NCBI RefSeq assembly: GCF_900091315.1
Contig: NZ_FLSP01000011.1
Coordinates: forward strand, 57,989-121,988
Reading direction: 5' to 3'
DNA from: Streptomyces sp. DI166
GTDB taxonomy: Bacteria; Actinomycetota; Actinomycetes; Streptomycetales; Streptomycetaceae
DNA length: 64,000 bases
The position numbers were made by a program, and so were the translations under genes. Below, piece after piece: positions 33,901 through 41,863 of this stretch (the first letter of the stretch is position 1; each line of letters opens with the position of its first letter). Under the pieces are notes generated by a model. It was not told the DNA's origin. It ran no database searches and saw nothing but the letters and a program-made list of their open reading frames with translations.

Positions 33901-34986
33901 CTGGCAGAGGTCACCGGTGGGGTGCTTGGGGTTGTTGTAACCCGAGCCCTCCTTGCGGTCGTTGGAGCAGGGCACGTACTGGCGCTCAATGAAGTTGGCG
34001 CCCGTGTCCCAGCCGTCGCCGACCCAGCTGCTCTGCTGCGAGGAGGCCGAGGAGCGGCCGTCGACACTGGCGGAGGAGTAGCTCAGCCCGAGCATCGGGC
34101 CGGGGCCGCCCATCGAGGAGGGGATGTCCATCGGGTACGACCAGGTGAAGTCGCCCGAGGAGCCTCCTGCCTGCCAGGAGCCGGAGGGGCTGAGGGAGGT
34201 GGCGCGGTAGTCGCCGGACGCGCCGTTGGGTGCGGCGGCAGCGGCGAGCACGGTGGCCCCGGCGGCGGCCCGCGTGCCGCGCTTGGCGGCGCCGGACGCC
34301 TTGGCCGGGGGCGCCGGGACGGTGGCCGTCAGGGTGCCCTTGGCCGGGTCGTTGGTGGTGGCGACGGGCGTACGGGTACGGCACTCGGCCTTCTGCGGGG
34401 TGGTCAGCGCGCAGGCGGGCAGTGCGGTGAACCGCAGTCGGGAGCCCCAGTCGCCGCCGTAGGCGTTGCGGAAGCCCTTGTAGTCGAGCTCGACGCGGAC
34501 CTTCGCGGTGTCCTGTGCGCGGTCGTCGCGGCGCACGGCGAGCAGGACGCCGTCGATGCCGGCCTTGTCGGTGGTGGCGCGGTCGGCGACCTCGACCTCG
34601 GCGGTGACGGCCCGTTCGGCGGCCTTGCCCTTGCCAGGGGCCGCGGACAGGCGGACCGGCAGCTTTCCGGCCCGGACGCGCGGGGCGGCCTTGCCGTCGG
34701 CGGTGAGCCGGACCTCGGCCGTGTCGGCCTTGGGCCAGGTGACCGAGGGGGACTTGGTCCAGGTCCGCCTCGGTACCGGGTTCAGCCCGGACTTCTTCCC
34801 GGCCGGTTTGCCGGGCACATCGACGAGCTTCTGCAATTCGGGCAGGTCGCCGCCGGCCGCGCGGGCGTCGGGGGCGAGGGCCGGTAGGCCGGTCAGCAGA
34901 AGCGATGCGGCGAGTGCTGGAAGTGACCAGCGCATCGCCGTGCGTATACGTCTGCGGGCATGGCTGTGCCCACTACGTTTTGGCAT
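27913..34986 (-). CDS. Giant secreted RHS-repeat polymorphic toxin with Hint domain
   Basis: 2357 residues. Signal peptide in the first 43 residues (MRWSLPALAASLLLTGLPAL). A long YD-repeat shell fills the middle (for example YDALGRLVKTWSPDRD, YDTLGRVTGTYEGS), and the RHS core ends AREYDPAIGRFISVDPV near residue 1830. An Ala/Lys-rich helical linker leads to an intein-like Hint domain at 2075-2225. It opens C-RVNSFTPETKVLMADG, has TATDGHPF, and ends H2223-N2224-C2225, the residues for self-cleavage. The last 132 residues (2226-2357) are an unrecognised toxin tip with GKQMFADVMEHFGDRVQSIQ and DTWTGKRAAEFGFTRVKIL. It probably releases this tip for interbacterial competition. The immunity candidate follows immediately. 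Confidence 0.9.
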   Translation of the reverse strand: MPKRSGHSHARRRIRTAMRWSLPALAASLLLTGLPALAPDARAAGGDLPELQKLVDVPGKPAGKKSGLNPVPRRTWTKSPSVTWPKADTAEVRLTADGKAAPRVRAGKLPVRLSAAPGKGKAAERAVTAEVEVADRATTDKAGIDGVLLAVRRDDRAQDTAKVRVELDYKGFRNAYGGDWGSRLRFTALPACALTTPQKAECRTRTPVATTNDPAKGTLTATVPAPPAKASGAAKRGTRAAAGATVLAAAAAPNGASGDYRATSLSPSGSWQAGGSSGDFTWSYPMDIPSSMGGPGPMLGLSYSSASVDGRSSASSQQSSWVGDGWDTGANFIERQYVPCSNDRKEGSGYNNPKHPTGDLCQGPPVVTLSLNGSSTQLVLDDKTKKWVPVGDDGSRVELLKGAANGDKEKEYWRVTNEEGVQYYFGMDRLPGWASGKPETNSAWSVPVYGNHSGEPCHKAAYADSVCDQVYRWNLDYVVDLRGNAMTYWYDKERNHYGSNVTREGKSTNRAYDRGGWLKRISYGLRSDALFADAPAQVVFDVAERCVKTTSFDCAESKLTSEAKWEVTRNWPDVPADQLCAAGKECKDRYAPTFFTRKRLTSITTEILKDGKHQPVDTWAFTQDFKSTGDGGVAGDYPLWLSAIRHTGKNGTPISLPPVTFQGKQLPNRVDNDSDGNPPFLRWRVETIQTETGARIAVEYAKPECSTETSPKKLPDAPHTNTMRCYPVVNEVPDPTDETGLKKKYFTDWFHKHRVDEVREEDKNGTSPTKVTTFKYLGDPAWAYDDDSELLSEKARTWSQWRGYEKVRTLVGTAPDKRSQVETVYFRGMDGDKLPSGKREVKIKDSEGGTVDDHELYAGQIRESLYYDGEGGPLQSATLYTPWVRGPTATRKRDEGAEPLQAFMAGTAKVASRTVLSGDRGQRRTAVEHAYDSRGRLEHTTDQGDLSKTGDETCTRYEYVNDAAKHVYTPQKRVETLTKACDAKDIARPADVGSDKVMHYDADYNVTKVESLSDYKDGKPVYRVDGSSTFDKYGRVTSVTDHEGNTTRTAYTPATGTLPVKTVVTNPKGHTDTTELDPARGLALAKEDTNKRRQVLEYDALGRLVKTWSPDRDPATQTPDAEFSYTVTPDGPVVITTKKLLERGDYVVTYDIYDGALRLRQTQQPALDGGRVITDTFYDSRGLVWKENGAHFNSLDPEPKLWTSDDNKVPASTRTEYDGQGRPVATIARKFGEETWRTTTSYGGDWVAVDPPKGETPTMSLVDAQGRKTELRQFKGEGPSGAYDRTRYTYERRGMLESVTDQAGNVWSYKYDLRGRVYESKDPDKGTTKSTYDKGDRLLTTTDGRDPAKTIAYEYDTLGRVTGTYEGSLKGRKLTEQTYDSLPGALGMPVSTTRFVDGNAYKQEVTGYDKEYRPLGSKITIPASEGKLAGTYEYSSTYTKTTGMPQTMTQPAVAGLPKERTSVGYNGLDMVTTMAVAGKTFVAGTEYTPLGDVVRTRVGPAGKQLITSREFDEQTRRPLRTVFDQEVGTTGTARISDIRTAYDQAGNILKITDAQGPNPTAATTDTQCFAYDYLRRMTEAWTSAKAGECTSLTGSPAAKPEVGGPNPYWTSYTFDAAGNRRTEVKHDVTGDTTKDVTRDYEYAEGGTTTSKLMKVRTKGPEGEREDTFGYDKVGNTTTRTVMGTTQDLEWDVEGHLERVTEGSGDKAKKTEYVYDAGGNRLIRRDPNGTTLYLPGTEVRLDKSGNIVKGTRYYQHPAGPAMVRTAEGGKVTTTYLLSDHNGTATMAVDSASGAVTRRAFMPFGEPRGKKPSMWPDEKGFVGGTTDESTGLTHLGAREYDPAIGRFISVDPVMDMAESQTMNPYAYANNSPVTFSDPSGQFWGIPQLIHAAIKLYKKAYAALTGGTPPAPSKPVPSVSKKDVERARWLKKQSKMDMVMHVAKEAVKEASGYNDIVDCLNGALGTCAMIAAEAAIPFAGKAKRLLKALEKAWSAYRKWGEEVRWATGIIKRADADAKAMAKYTEDMADWKKQADAAKAAKKAKAEEAEATAAKKADSNGDGGGGDGTQSGSGAGESCRVNSFTPETKVLMADGTTKPIKDVKPGDKVVAKDPETGKTAVKKVTAQIIGKGKKNLVEVTIDTDGKKGAKTAKATATDGHPFWVPELREWVKATDLKSGDWLETGSGSRVQVTAVKRWTQQATVYNLTVADIHTYYVVTGSTTALVHNCGVEVSKSENSITISHEASGSGVIADLDAKGNLTLMMDNFPDRGSPLRGKQMFADVMEHFGDRVQSIQGYWRYGDNLGAFNKAVAEGMSMRAAARDTWTGKRAAEFGFTRVKILQADEGVDGFTVVSALFRRE

Positions 34987-35140
34987 AGAGAATTCCCCAG
35001 TTTTGATCCCCCGTGAAAACAGTCGAGGCGAAAGCTACCACCCGGTATCGGCCATCCTCACCCCGGTACCCCACCCCGGGGCCGGGTCGCATTCATGCCA
35101 TCGGGCCTGCTAGAAAGCTCGGCGGGGGCGCGCATCCCAC

Positions 35141-35163
35141 CTTCGTCACGTTCGGTGACGAAG
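35141..35163. promoter_or_regulatory. Inverted repeat in the RHS/VCBS divergent region
   Basis: CTTCGTCAC and GTGACGAAG, 9-bp perfect arms around GTTCG, 103 bp upstream of the VCBS-protein start. A likely operator or hairpin in the 279-bp region that must hold the promoters of both giant genes. Confidence 0.5.
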
Positions 35164-35265
35164 CTCGGGGGCCGGGGGAAAACGGAATACCTCGTACCGG
35201 AAGCCTGCGCGCCGCCCGCGCACATCGACCAACGCACCGCAAGGAAACGGGCGGTTGAAAACCGT

Positions 35266-38200
35266 ATGAGAAACAGACCGAGAGGGCCGGTGAACGGCCC
35301 CGGGGGAACATTCGGGAAAGCTGTTTCAGCAGCATTGCTGATATCCCTTTCAGCGGGAATGCTGACGCTTGCACCGATGGCCTCGGCGGCATCGGAGAAA
35401 ACCTCCGCGAAGGCCTCGGAAAGCAAGGGCGACACCCTCGCCGAAAAGCAGCGCAAGGAGACCGAGGCGGCCGTCGAGAAGGCGGCCGAGGAAAAGCGGC
35501 GCGTCGAGATCGTGTCCGCGCGCACCGAGACGGACGAGACCTACGCCAACCCCGACGGCACCTTCACCGTGGAGCGCGCGCTGATCCCGGTGCGGGTGCG
35601 CCAGGGCGGCAGGCTCGTCCCCGTGGACACGCGGCTGTCGAAGACCGACGACGGCAGGGTCGCACCCGCGGCCAGCGGCCTGTCGGTGTCGTTCTCCGGC
35701 GGCGGTGACGGGGCCTTCGCCACCATGGTCCGCGACGGCAGGGAGATCTCCCTGACCTGGCCGGGCAAGCTGCCCGAGCCGGTCGTCAAGGGCTCCACGG
35801 CCACGTACCCCGAGGTGCTGCCCGGCGTCGACCTCACGGCCACCGCCGACGTGGAGTCCTTCTCCCATGCGCTTGTGGTGAAGACCGCCGAGGCCGCGAA
35901 GAACCCGGCGCTGGACGCGGTCACCTTCGGCCACTCCAGCAAGGGCCTGGATCTGAAGTCCGGGCCGGACGGGCGGCTGGAGGCGGTTGACCCGACCGGG
36001 ACGACCGTCTTCTCGGCGCCGCAGCCGAGGATGTGGGACTCGGCGGGCTCGGAGGAGTCGGCCGCCGGTGCGCCCAAGGCCGCGGCGACGAAGTCCTCCA
36101 AGGCACGCTCGGCAGCCAGGTCCGCGGCCGCGCCGCGCCCCCTCGCCGAGACCCTGGACGGCGCCACGGAGGGCTCCCGGCAGGCGGGCATCGGCGTCGA
36201 GCTGACGAAGCGCAAGCTGACCCTGCGCCCGGACCTGCGGCTCCTGAAGGACCCGAAGACCGTGTTCCCGGTCGTCATCGACCCCGTGTGGGCGAAGGAC
36301 GCCTGGAAGAACGCCTGGTCCATCGCGTACAAGCACACGGCCTACCCCAACTCCGACGACACCGTCTACTGGAACGGCGGCACGATCTCCGACTTCGCGC
36401 GGGTCGGTGTCGCCAACGACACCCAGCGCGGCGGGACGGTCCGGGCCAACAGCTACTTCCGGGTCTCCACGTCCAACACCTGGGGCAAGCAGATCATCCG
36501 CTCGACCCTGCGGATCAAGCAGACCCACGCCGGTTCCTGGTCCTGCAAGTCGGGCGCCGTTCAGGTGCGCACGATCGGCAAGACCCTTCCCACCAACATC
36601 ACTTGGAACAGGCAGCCCAAGTGGGGCGCCCTGGTGGACTCCTCCGGTGAATCATTCGGCGGCCGCAACTGCCCCGCGGACAAGGCCGGTCTCGTCGAAT
36701 TCGACGTGACCGACGCGATCAGCAAGGCGGCCAAGGAGAAGTGGGGTTCGTGGGCTTTCGTCATGTCCGCGAAAAGTTCGGAAATCGACGTCTCCTGGCG
36801 GAAGTTCGACCCGAACTCGGTGCGTGTGTCGACGTACCTGAACACGGTTCCGGCCAAGCCGAGCGGACGGTCCACCGACCCCTCCGTGCCCTGCACGGGC
36901 GGCACGTTCGGCACCACGGACTACGTCACTCTGCGTGCGAAGGTGAACGACGCCGAGGACAACAACCTGGTGGCGGAGTTCCACTACGCGCCGAAGGGCG
37001 ACGACTCCCCCACCACGGCCAAGGTCAAGGCCAGTCGCGGCTCGGTCGCGAGCCTGCGCATCCCCACCAAGAACCTGGCCTCCGGCACATACTGGTGGGA
37101 CGTCAGGGCCAGTGACGGCTCCGCCAACGGCCCCTGGGCCGGCCGGTGCAGCTTCACCTACGACAAGACGCGTCCCGCGAAGCTCCCCGGTGTGACCTCG
37201 GCCGAGTTCCCGCCGGAGAAGGACGGCAACCCGGCGCGCACGGCGGGCAAGTTCCTCTTCACCGCGGAGGGTGTGAACGACGTCACCCGGTACGTGTGGT
37301 GGACCGACTCCGACACCCGGGAGAAGTTCGTCGACGCCACCAAGCCCGGCGGCCCGGCCAAGGAACCGGTGACCTACACCCCGCTCAACGCCGGTCCGCA
37401 GTACCTGTACGTCCGCAGCCTGGACGCGGCGGGCAACCGGTCCGACCTCAGGACGTACCTGTTCTACCCGACGCGCGCCCCGCAGCGGGACGAGCCCGGT
37501 GACCTCAACGGCGACACCACCGTCGACCTGTGGACCGTGGACCCCGGCGACGGCGCCCTGTGGATCCATCCCGGCCAGGGCAACGGAAAGTTCGGCGTCG
37601 GCCGCCGCGCCGACGAGGAGTCCTTCGGCGACACCGTGACCACGCACCGCGGCAGCTGGAACGAGGACTACTACGAGGACCTCGTCGCGCTGCGGCCGGG
37701 CCTGGAGGACCCCGGGATCAAGGAACTGTGGGTCTACACCAACCGCGGTGACGGCGAGCTGGGCGGCGAGGACACCGGACGCTGGCCGCTGGAGGTCGCC
37801 GTCGAGGACGCCAACCACTGGAGCAACGCCGACCAGGTGCTGTCCGTCGGCAGCGTCAACGACGACAACGCCGACGGCAAGGTCGACGCCGACGACGCCC
37901 CCGACCTGCTGGTCAAGGCGGGCGCCGAGCTGTGGCTCTACCTGGGCAGCCAGGGCAGCCCGCTCATCGACGAGGTCGAGCCGGTCTCGCTCGGCAACGC
38001 CGACTGGCAGAACATGACGCTGCTCGCCCCCGGCGACCTCAACAAGGACGGCCTGCCCGAGCTGTGGGCGCGGGACGTCAACAGCGGCAGGATCCACCAG
38101 TACACGAGCCGCAAGAACCCGGTGCAGGACGACATCACCGCGGCCGACCTGAGCGTGTACGCGGACCCCGCGCCGCGCGCCACGTCCATCGGCAGCGGCT

Positions 38201-40182
38201 TCACCCGCGCCGCCCACCCGCACATCGGCACCAACGGCGACTTCGAGGGCGACGGCTTCCCGGACCTGTGGTCCCGGGACGGCGAGGGCAAGACGGTCGA
38301 GTTCCCCGGCCGCGCGCTCACCGACGGCTCCGCCTTCGGCCCGGCCCGTCCGCTGGTCACCGGCGGCACGCCGTGGGGCACCTGTGAGACCTTCGAGTCG
38401 AAGGCCACCGGCAAGCGCACCCTGTGCGGACCGATCCTCGCCAAGTACAAGGCGCTGGGCGGCCCTTCGGGCTTCGGCTACCCGAACACCGACGTGGTCA
38501 CCGCGCCCGACAAGGTCGGCCGGTACACCCACTTCCAGGCGCCCGGCACCACCGCCAACAACCGCTCCATCTACTGGAGTCCGGACACCGGCGCATGGGA
38601 GGTGCGCGGCGCGATCTGGACCAAGTGGACCGCACTGGGCCGCGAGGGCGGCAGCCTCGGCTACCCGACCTCCGGCGAGCGCCGCACCAGCGACGGCATC
38701 GGCTGGTTCAGCACCTTCAGCAAGGCCGGCAAGGGCAGCGCCATCTACTACTCCTCCGACACCGGCGCCCACGAGGTGCAGGGCGCCATCTACAGCCGGT
38801 ACCTCGCGCTGGGCGGTCCGCAGCGCGTCGGCTACCCGATCGCCGCCGAGAAGGCCACCACGCCCAAGGCGGGCCTGTTCCAGCGGTTCCGGTTCCGGGA
38901 CGAGGAGACGCACAGCACGGCGATCTACTGGAGCAAGGCGACCGGCGCCTGGCCGGTCCACAACGCCATCATGCGCAAGTGGACCGAGCTGAAGTCGGAG
39001 AACAGCTGGCTGGGCTTCCCCACGTCCGGCGAGTATCAGGTGACCGGCGGTATCCGGACCGACTTCGAGAACGGCTACGTCCGCTGGAACCGCACGAGCG
39101 GCACGACCACCGAGCACAAGCCGGACGACCGCACCGCGCACCTGCGTACGGACCTCGCCGGTGATGTGAACGGCGACGGCCGTACCGACATGATCACGGT
39201 CTACGACTACGGCAACGCGTCGACCGGCATCCACGTCCTGACCGCCGAGCCCGACGGAGGTGTGCGCCCGCCCAAGGAGGTCTGGACGAGCAACCGGGGC
39301 AGCTTCGACGCGGGCCGCGCCAAGTGGGCAGCCGGGGACGTCAACGGCGACAAGCTGACCGACGTCGTCGCGTTCTACGGCTACGCCGACGGGTCGGTCG
39401 CCATGTGGACGTTCGTCACGCAGCAGGACGGCGGCTTCAAGCCGATCAAGAGCGCCGTCATGCCGCCGAAGAGCTGGTACATGGAACGGGTGATCTCGGT
39501 CCAGGCCGGTGACGTCAACGGCGACGGCCGGGCCGACATGACGGCCGTCTACGACTACGACGACGGCCAGATGGGCCTGCACAAGTTCCTCGGCCGGGCC
39601 GACGGCGGGTTCGAGAACCCGGTGCGCGGCTACAACTCCGGGGACGGCAACTGGTGGGCCAAGAACGCCCACTACACGATGGGCGACTCCAACGGCGACG
39701 GCCGGGCCGACCTGATCGCGTTCTACGGTTACAGCACCGGCGCCGCGGCCCTGTGGACGTTCGTCGCCAAGCCGGACGGAACGCTGGACAAGCCGTCCAA
39801 GTCGTGGAACGTGGAACCGGGCACCTGGGAGCGCGACCGCGTCGAGCTGACCAGCGGCGACTACAACGGTGACAAGCGCACCGACGCCGCGGTCATGTAC
39901 CGGCACGACAACGGTGTGACCTCGCTGCACACCTTCCCGGCGCGGGCGGACGGCGGCTTCGGCGCGCCCCTGGCGGGCTACAAGTCCCAGCCGGAGAACT
40001 GGTACGCCAGCAGTTCGGGGATGCCGGTCTCCGGCGACGCCGACGGCGACGGCCGGGCCGACATCCTGATCATGTACAACTACGCGATCGGGGCCACCCG
40101 CGCGTTCACCTTCCCCGCGAAGGAGGACGGCACGTTCGACAACCCCCAGCGCTCCTGGTACGCGGAGCCGGGCACGTGGTGA
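35266..40182 (+). CDS. Giant secreted DNRLRE/LGFP/VCBS-repeat protein
   Basis: 1638 residues from the ATG at 35266. Signal peptide about residues 15-45 (FGKAVSAALLISLSAGMLTL). A charged helical stretch follows, then a DNRLRE-type beta domain near residues 340-530 (VFPVVIDPVWAKDAWKNAWS) and Ig-like sections. Four LGFP-type repeats lie at about 1045-1260 (LGGPSGFGYP, LGREGGSLGYP, LGGPQRVGYP, NSWLGFPTSGE). Six VCBS/FG-GAP repeats with a period near 58 residues start at about 1299 (GDVNGDGRTD, GDVNGDKLTD, GDVNGDGRAD and so on), whose D-x-N-x-D-G loops bind calcium. LGFP repeats are thought to bind cell wall. It is divergent from the RHS toxin and is probably surface-attached. Confidence 0.88.
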   Translation: MRNRPRGPVNGPGGTFGKAVSAALLISLSAGMLTLAPMASAASEKTSAKASESKGDTLAEKQRKETEAAVEKAAEEKRRVEIVSARTETDETYANPDGTFTVERALIPVRVRQGGRLVPVDTRLSKTDDGRVAPAASGLSVSFSGGGDGAFATMVRDGREISLTWPGKLPEPVVKGSTATYPEVLPGVDLTATADVESFSHALVVKTAEAAKNPALDAVTFGHSSKGLDLKSGPDGRLEAVDPTGTTVFSAPQPRMWDSAGSEESAAGAPKAAATKSSKARSAARSAAAPRPLAETLDGATEGSRQAGIGVELTKRKLTLRPDLRLLKDPKTVFPVVIDPVWAKDAWKNAWSIAYKHTAYPNSDDTVYWNGGTISDFARVGVANDTQRGGTVRANSYFRVSTSNTWGKQIIRSTLRIKQTHAGSWSCKSGAVQVRTIGKTLPTNITWNRQPKWGALVDSSGESFGGRNCPADKAGLVEFDVTDAISKAAKEKWGSWAFVMSAKSSEIDVSWRKFDPNSVRVSTYLNTVPAKPSGRSTDPSVPCTGGTFGTTDYVTLRAKVNDAEDNNLVAEFHYAPKGDDSPTTAKVKASRGSVASLRIPTKNLASGTYWWDVRASDGSANGPWAGRCSFTYDKTRPAKLPGVTSAEFPPEKDGNPARTAGKFLFTAEGVNDVTRYVWWTDSDTREKFVDATKPGGPAKEPVTYTPLNAGPQYLYVRSLDAAGNRSDLRTYLFYPTRAPQRDEPGDLNGDTTVDLWTVDPGDGALWIHPGQGNGKFGVGRRADEESFGDTVTTHRGSWNEDYYEDLVALRPGLEDPGIKELWVYTNRGDGELGGEDTGRWPLEVAVEDANHWSNADQVLSVGSVNDDNADGKVDADDAPDLLVKAGAELWLYLGSQGSPLIDEVEPVSLGNADWQNMTLLAPGDLNKDGLPELWARDVNSGRIHQYTSRKNPVQDDITAADLSVYADPAPRATSIGSGFTRAAHPHIGTNGDFEGDGFPDLWSRDGEGKTVEFPGRALTDGSAFGPARPLVTGGTPWGTCETFESKATGKRTLCGPILAKYKALGGPSGFGYPNTDVVTAPDKVGRYTHFQAPGTTANNRSIYWSPDTGAWEVRGAIWTKWTALGREGGSLGYPTSGERRTSDGIGWFSTFSKAGKGSAIYYSSDTGAHEVQGAIYSRYLALGGPQRVGYPIAAEKATTPKAGLFQRFRFRDEETHSTAIYWSKATGAWPVHNAIMRKWTELKSENSWLGFPTSGEYQVTGGIRTDFENGYVRWNRTSGTTTEHKPDDRTAHLRTDLAGDVNGDGRTDMITVYDYGNASTGIHVLTAEPDGGVRPPKEVWTSNRGSFDAGRAKWAAGDVNGDKLTDVVAFYGYADGSVAMWTFVTQQDGGFKPIKSAVMPPKSWYMERVISVQAGDVNGDGRADMTAVYDYDDGQMGLHKFLGRADGGFENPVRGYNSGDGNWWAKNAHYTMGDSNGDGRADLIAFYGYSTGAAALWTFVAKPDGTLDKPSKSWNVEPGTWERDRVELTSGDYNGDKRTDAAVMYRHDNGVTSLHTFPARADGGFGAPLAGYKSQPENWYASSSGMPVSGDADGDGRADILIMYNYAIGATRAFTFPAKEDGTFDNPQRSWYAEPGTW

Positions 40183-40210
40183 CACCGTGGTGACACCCAG
40201 CGGGTGAGTG

Positions 40211-40267
40211 ACAGCCGCCGGACGCCTGTACGGGTGTCCGGCGGCTGTGCGGGTGTCCGGCGGCTGT
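40211..40267 (+). terminator. Terminator with a duplicated right arm
   Basis: ACAGCCGCCGGAC (40211-40223) can pair perfectly with GTCCGGCGGCTGT at 40236-40248 or with a second identical copy at 40255-40267. It lies 28 bp after the VCBS gene. The second arm is part of a 19-bp tandem duplication. Confidence 0.7.
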
Positions 40268-40427
40268 GCGTTGACGGGAGCAGCCGGTGAAGACAGGGGC
40301 GGCATGGTGCCCCCACGCACCCCCACCCCCCAAACTATGTAGCCCCACCACATGTGCCCCCGACCTGGCGCTTCCTACGGTGTGCCGACACGTACCCGTC
40401 CCCACCGCACACGAGGAAGTGGCGCAC

Positions 40428-41798
40428 ATGGCCTCCGCAGCAACCGCTCCCCCACCCCCCGGCAACCTGAAGCGCATCGTCGCCGCCAGCCTCATCGGGA
40501 CGACGATCGAGTGGTACGACTTCTTCCTCTACGGCGCCGCGGCGGCGCTGGTGTTCAACACCCTCTTCTTTCCGGACTCGGACCCGCTCGTCGGCACCCT
40601 GCTCTCGTTCCTCACCTACGCCGTCGGGTTCGCCGCGCGGCCCATCGGTGCGCTGGTGTTCGGGCACTACGGTGACCGGCTGGGGCGCAAGAAGCTGCTG
40701 GTGCTCAGTCTGTTGATGATGGGCGGTGCGACCTTCGCCATCGGGTTGCTGCCCACCCACGCCACCATCGGCACCGCCGCTCCGGTGCTGCTGACCGTGC
40801 TGCGGCTGGTCCAGGGGTTCGCCCTCGGTGGTGAGTGGGGAGGCGCCGTGCTTCTCGTGTCCGAGCACGGGGATGCCAAGCGGCGTGGTTTCTGGGCCTC
40901 CTGGCCGCAGACCGGGGCGCCGGCGGGGCAGTTGCTCGCCACCGGTGTGCTGGCCGCGCTCACCGCGCTGCAGAGTGAGGCCGCCTTCGAGTCCTGGGGG
41001 TGGCGGATTCCCTTCCTGCTCTCCGGCGTGCTGGTGATCGTCGGGCTGTGGATCCGGCTGTCCGTCGACGAATCGCCCGTGTTCAAGGCCGCGTTGGCGC
41101 AGGCCGAGGCGCGCAAGGCCGAGCAGGTCGCGGAGAAGATGCCGCTCGTCGCCGTGCTGCGGCACCACTGGAAGGACGTGCTCATCGCAATGGGGGCGCG
41201 GATGGCCGAGAACATCTCGTACTACGTGATCACGGCCTTCATTCTCGTCTACGCCGTCGAGCACACCGGTTTGGAGAAGCAGACCGCCCTCAACGCGGTT
41301 CTTATCGCCTCCGCCATTCACTTCGCCGTGATCCCGGGCTGGGGTGCGCTGTCCGATGTGTGGGGGCGGCGTCCTGTCTATCTCATCGGCGCCCTTGGGA
41401 TGGGAGCTTGGGCGTTCCCCTTCTTCGTCCTCGTCGACACCGAGAGTTTCGGGATGCTCATCCTCGCGGTGACCGTCGGTCTGGTCTTCCACGGTGCGAT
41501 GTACGCACCCCAGGCCGCCTTCTTCTCCGAGATGTTCGCGACGCGGATGCGCTACTCCGGCGCCTCCATCGGCGCGCAGTTCGCCTCCGTGGCGGCCGGC
41601 GCCCCGGCGCCGCTCATCGCCACCGCGCTGCTGGCCGAGTCCGGTGGGTCGACGCTCATTTCGCTCTACCTGCTCGCCGCCGTGGCCATCACGCTGGTGG
41701 CCATCCTCGCCGCCCGTGAGACCCGGCACCGGGACCTCGCGCAGATCGGTGCCGCGCCCGTCGAGCAGGACGTGCCGGATCCGGCTTCGGTCCACTGA
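40428..41798 (+). CDS. MFS transporter, metabolite:H+ symporter (MHS/ProP-like) family
   Basis: 456 residues from ATG behind GAGGAAG. Twelve membrane segments. The N-terminus IVAASLIGTTIEWYDFFLYG is the MHS signature. The loop 2-3 motif GHYGDRLGRKKLLVLS is the MFS motif, and LRLVQGFALGGEWGGAVLLV belongs to the dicarboxylate/betaine/shikimate symporters. It imports a small organic acid or osmolyte with protons. It is convergent with a hydroxybutyrate dehydrogenase and GAF/PucR regulator unit, so hydroxybutyrate or a related acid is a plausible substrate. Confidence 0.88.
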   Translation: MASAATAPPPPGNLKRIVAASLIGTTIEWYDFFLYGAAAALVFNTLFFPDSDPLVGTLLSFLTYAVGFAARPIGALVFGHYGDRLGRKKLLVLSLLMMGGATFAIGLLPTHATIGTAAPVLLTVLRLVQGFALGGEWGGAVLLVSEHGDAKRRGFWASWPQTGAPAGQLLATGVLAALTALQSEAAFESWGWRIPFLLSGVLVIVGLWIRLSVDESPVFKAALAQAEARKAEQVAEKMPLVAVLRHHWKDVLIAMGARMAENISYYVITAFILVYAVEHTGLEKQTALNAVLIASAIHFAVIPGWGALSDVWGRRPVYLIGALGMGAWAFPFFVLVDTESFGMLILAVTVGLVFHGAMYAPQAAFFSEMFATRMRYSGASIGAQFASVAAGAPAPLIATALLAESGGSTLISLYLLAAVAITLVAILAARETRHRDLAQIGAAPVEQDVPDPASVH

Positions 41799-41818
41799 CG
41801 CCGCCTCCACCCGTCAGT

Positions 41819-41843
41819 CCCCGGCCGGGATGCCCGGTCGGGG
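41819..41843. terminator. Bidirectional terminator between transporter and regulator
   Basis: CCCCGGCCGGG (41819-41829) pairs with CCCGGTCGGGG (41833-41843) around a 3-nt loop, with one G-T wobble on one strand. It lies between convergent gene ends. Confidence 0.65.
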
Positions 41844-41863
41844 CTGCTCATCCTCTAGGTCGT

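Noticed and set aside
27907..34887. 2326-codon open frame antisense to the RHS toxin
   Set aside because: Val/Gly/Arg/Asp-rich text typical of the antisense of high-GC genes; no domains. The sense strand encodes clear RHS, Hint and signal-peptide sequence.
36652..40353. 1233-codon open frame antisense to the VCBS protein
   Set aside because: Same antisense artefact; the sense strand has LGFP and VCBS repeats.
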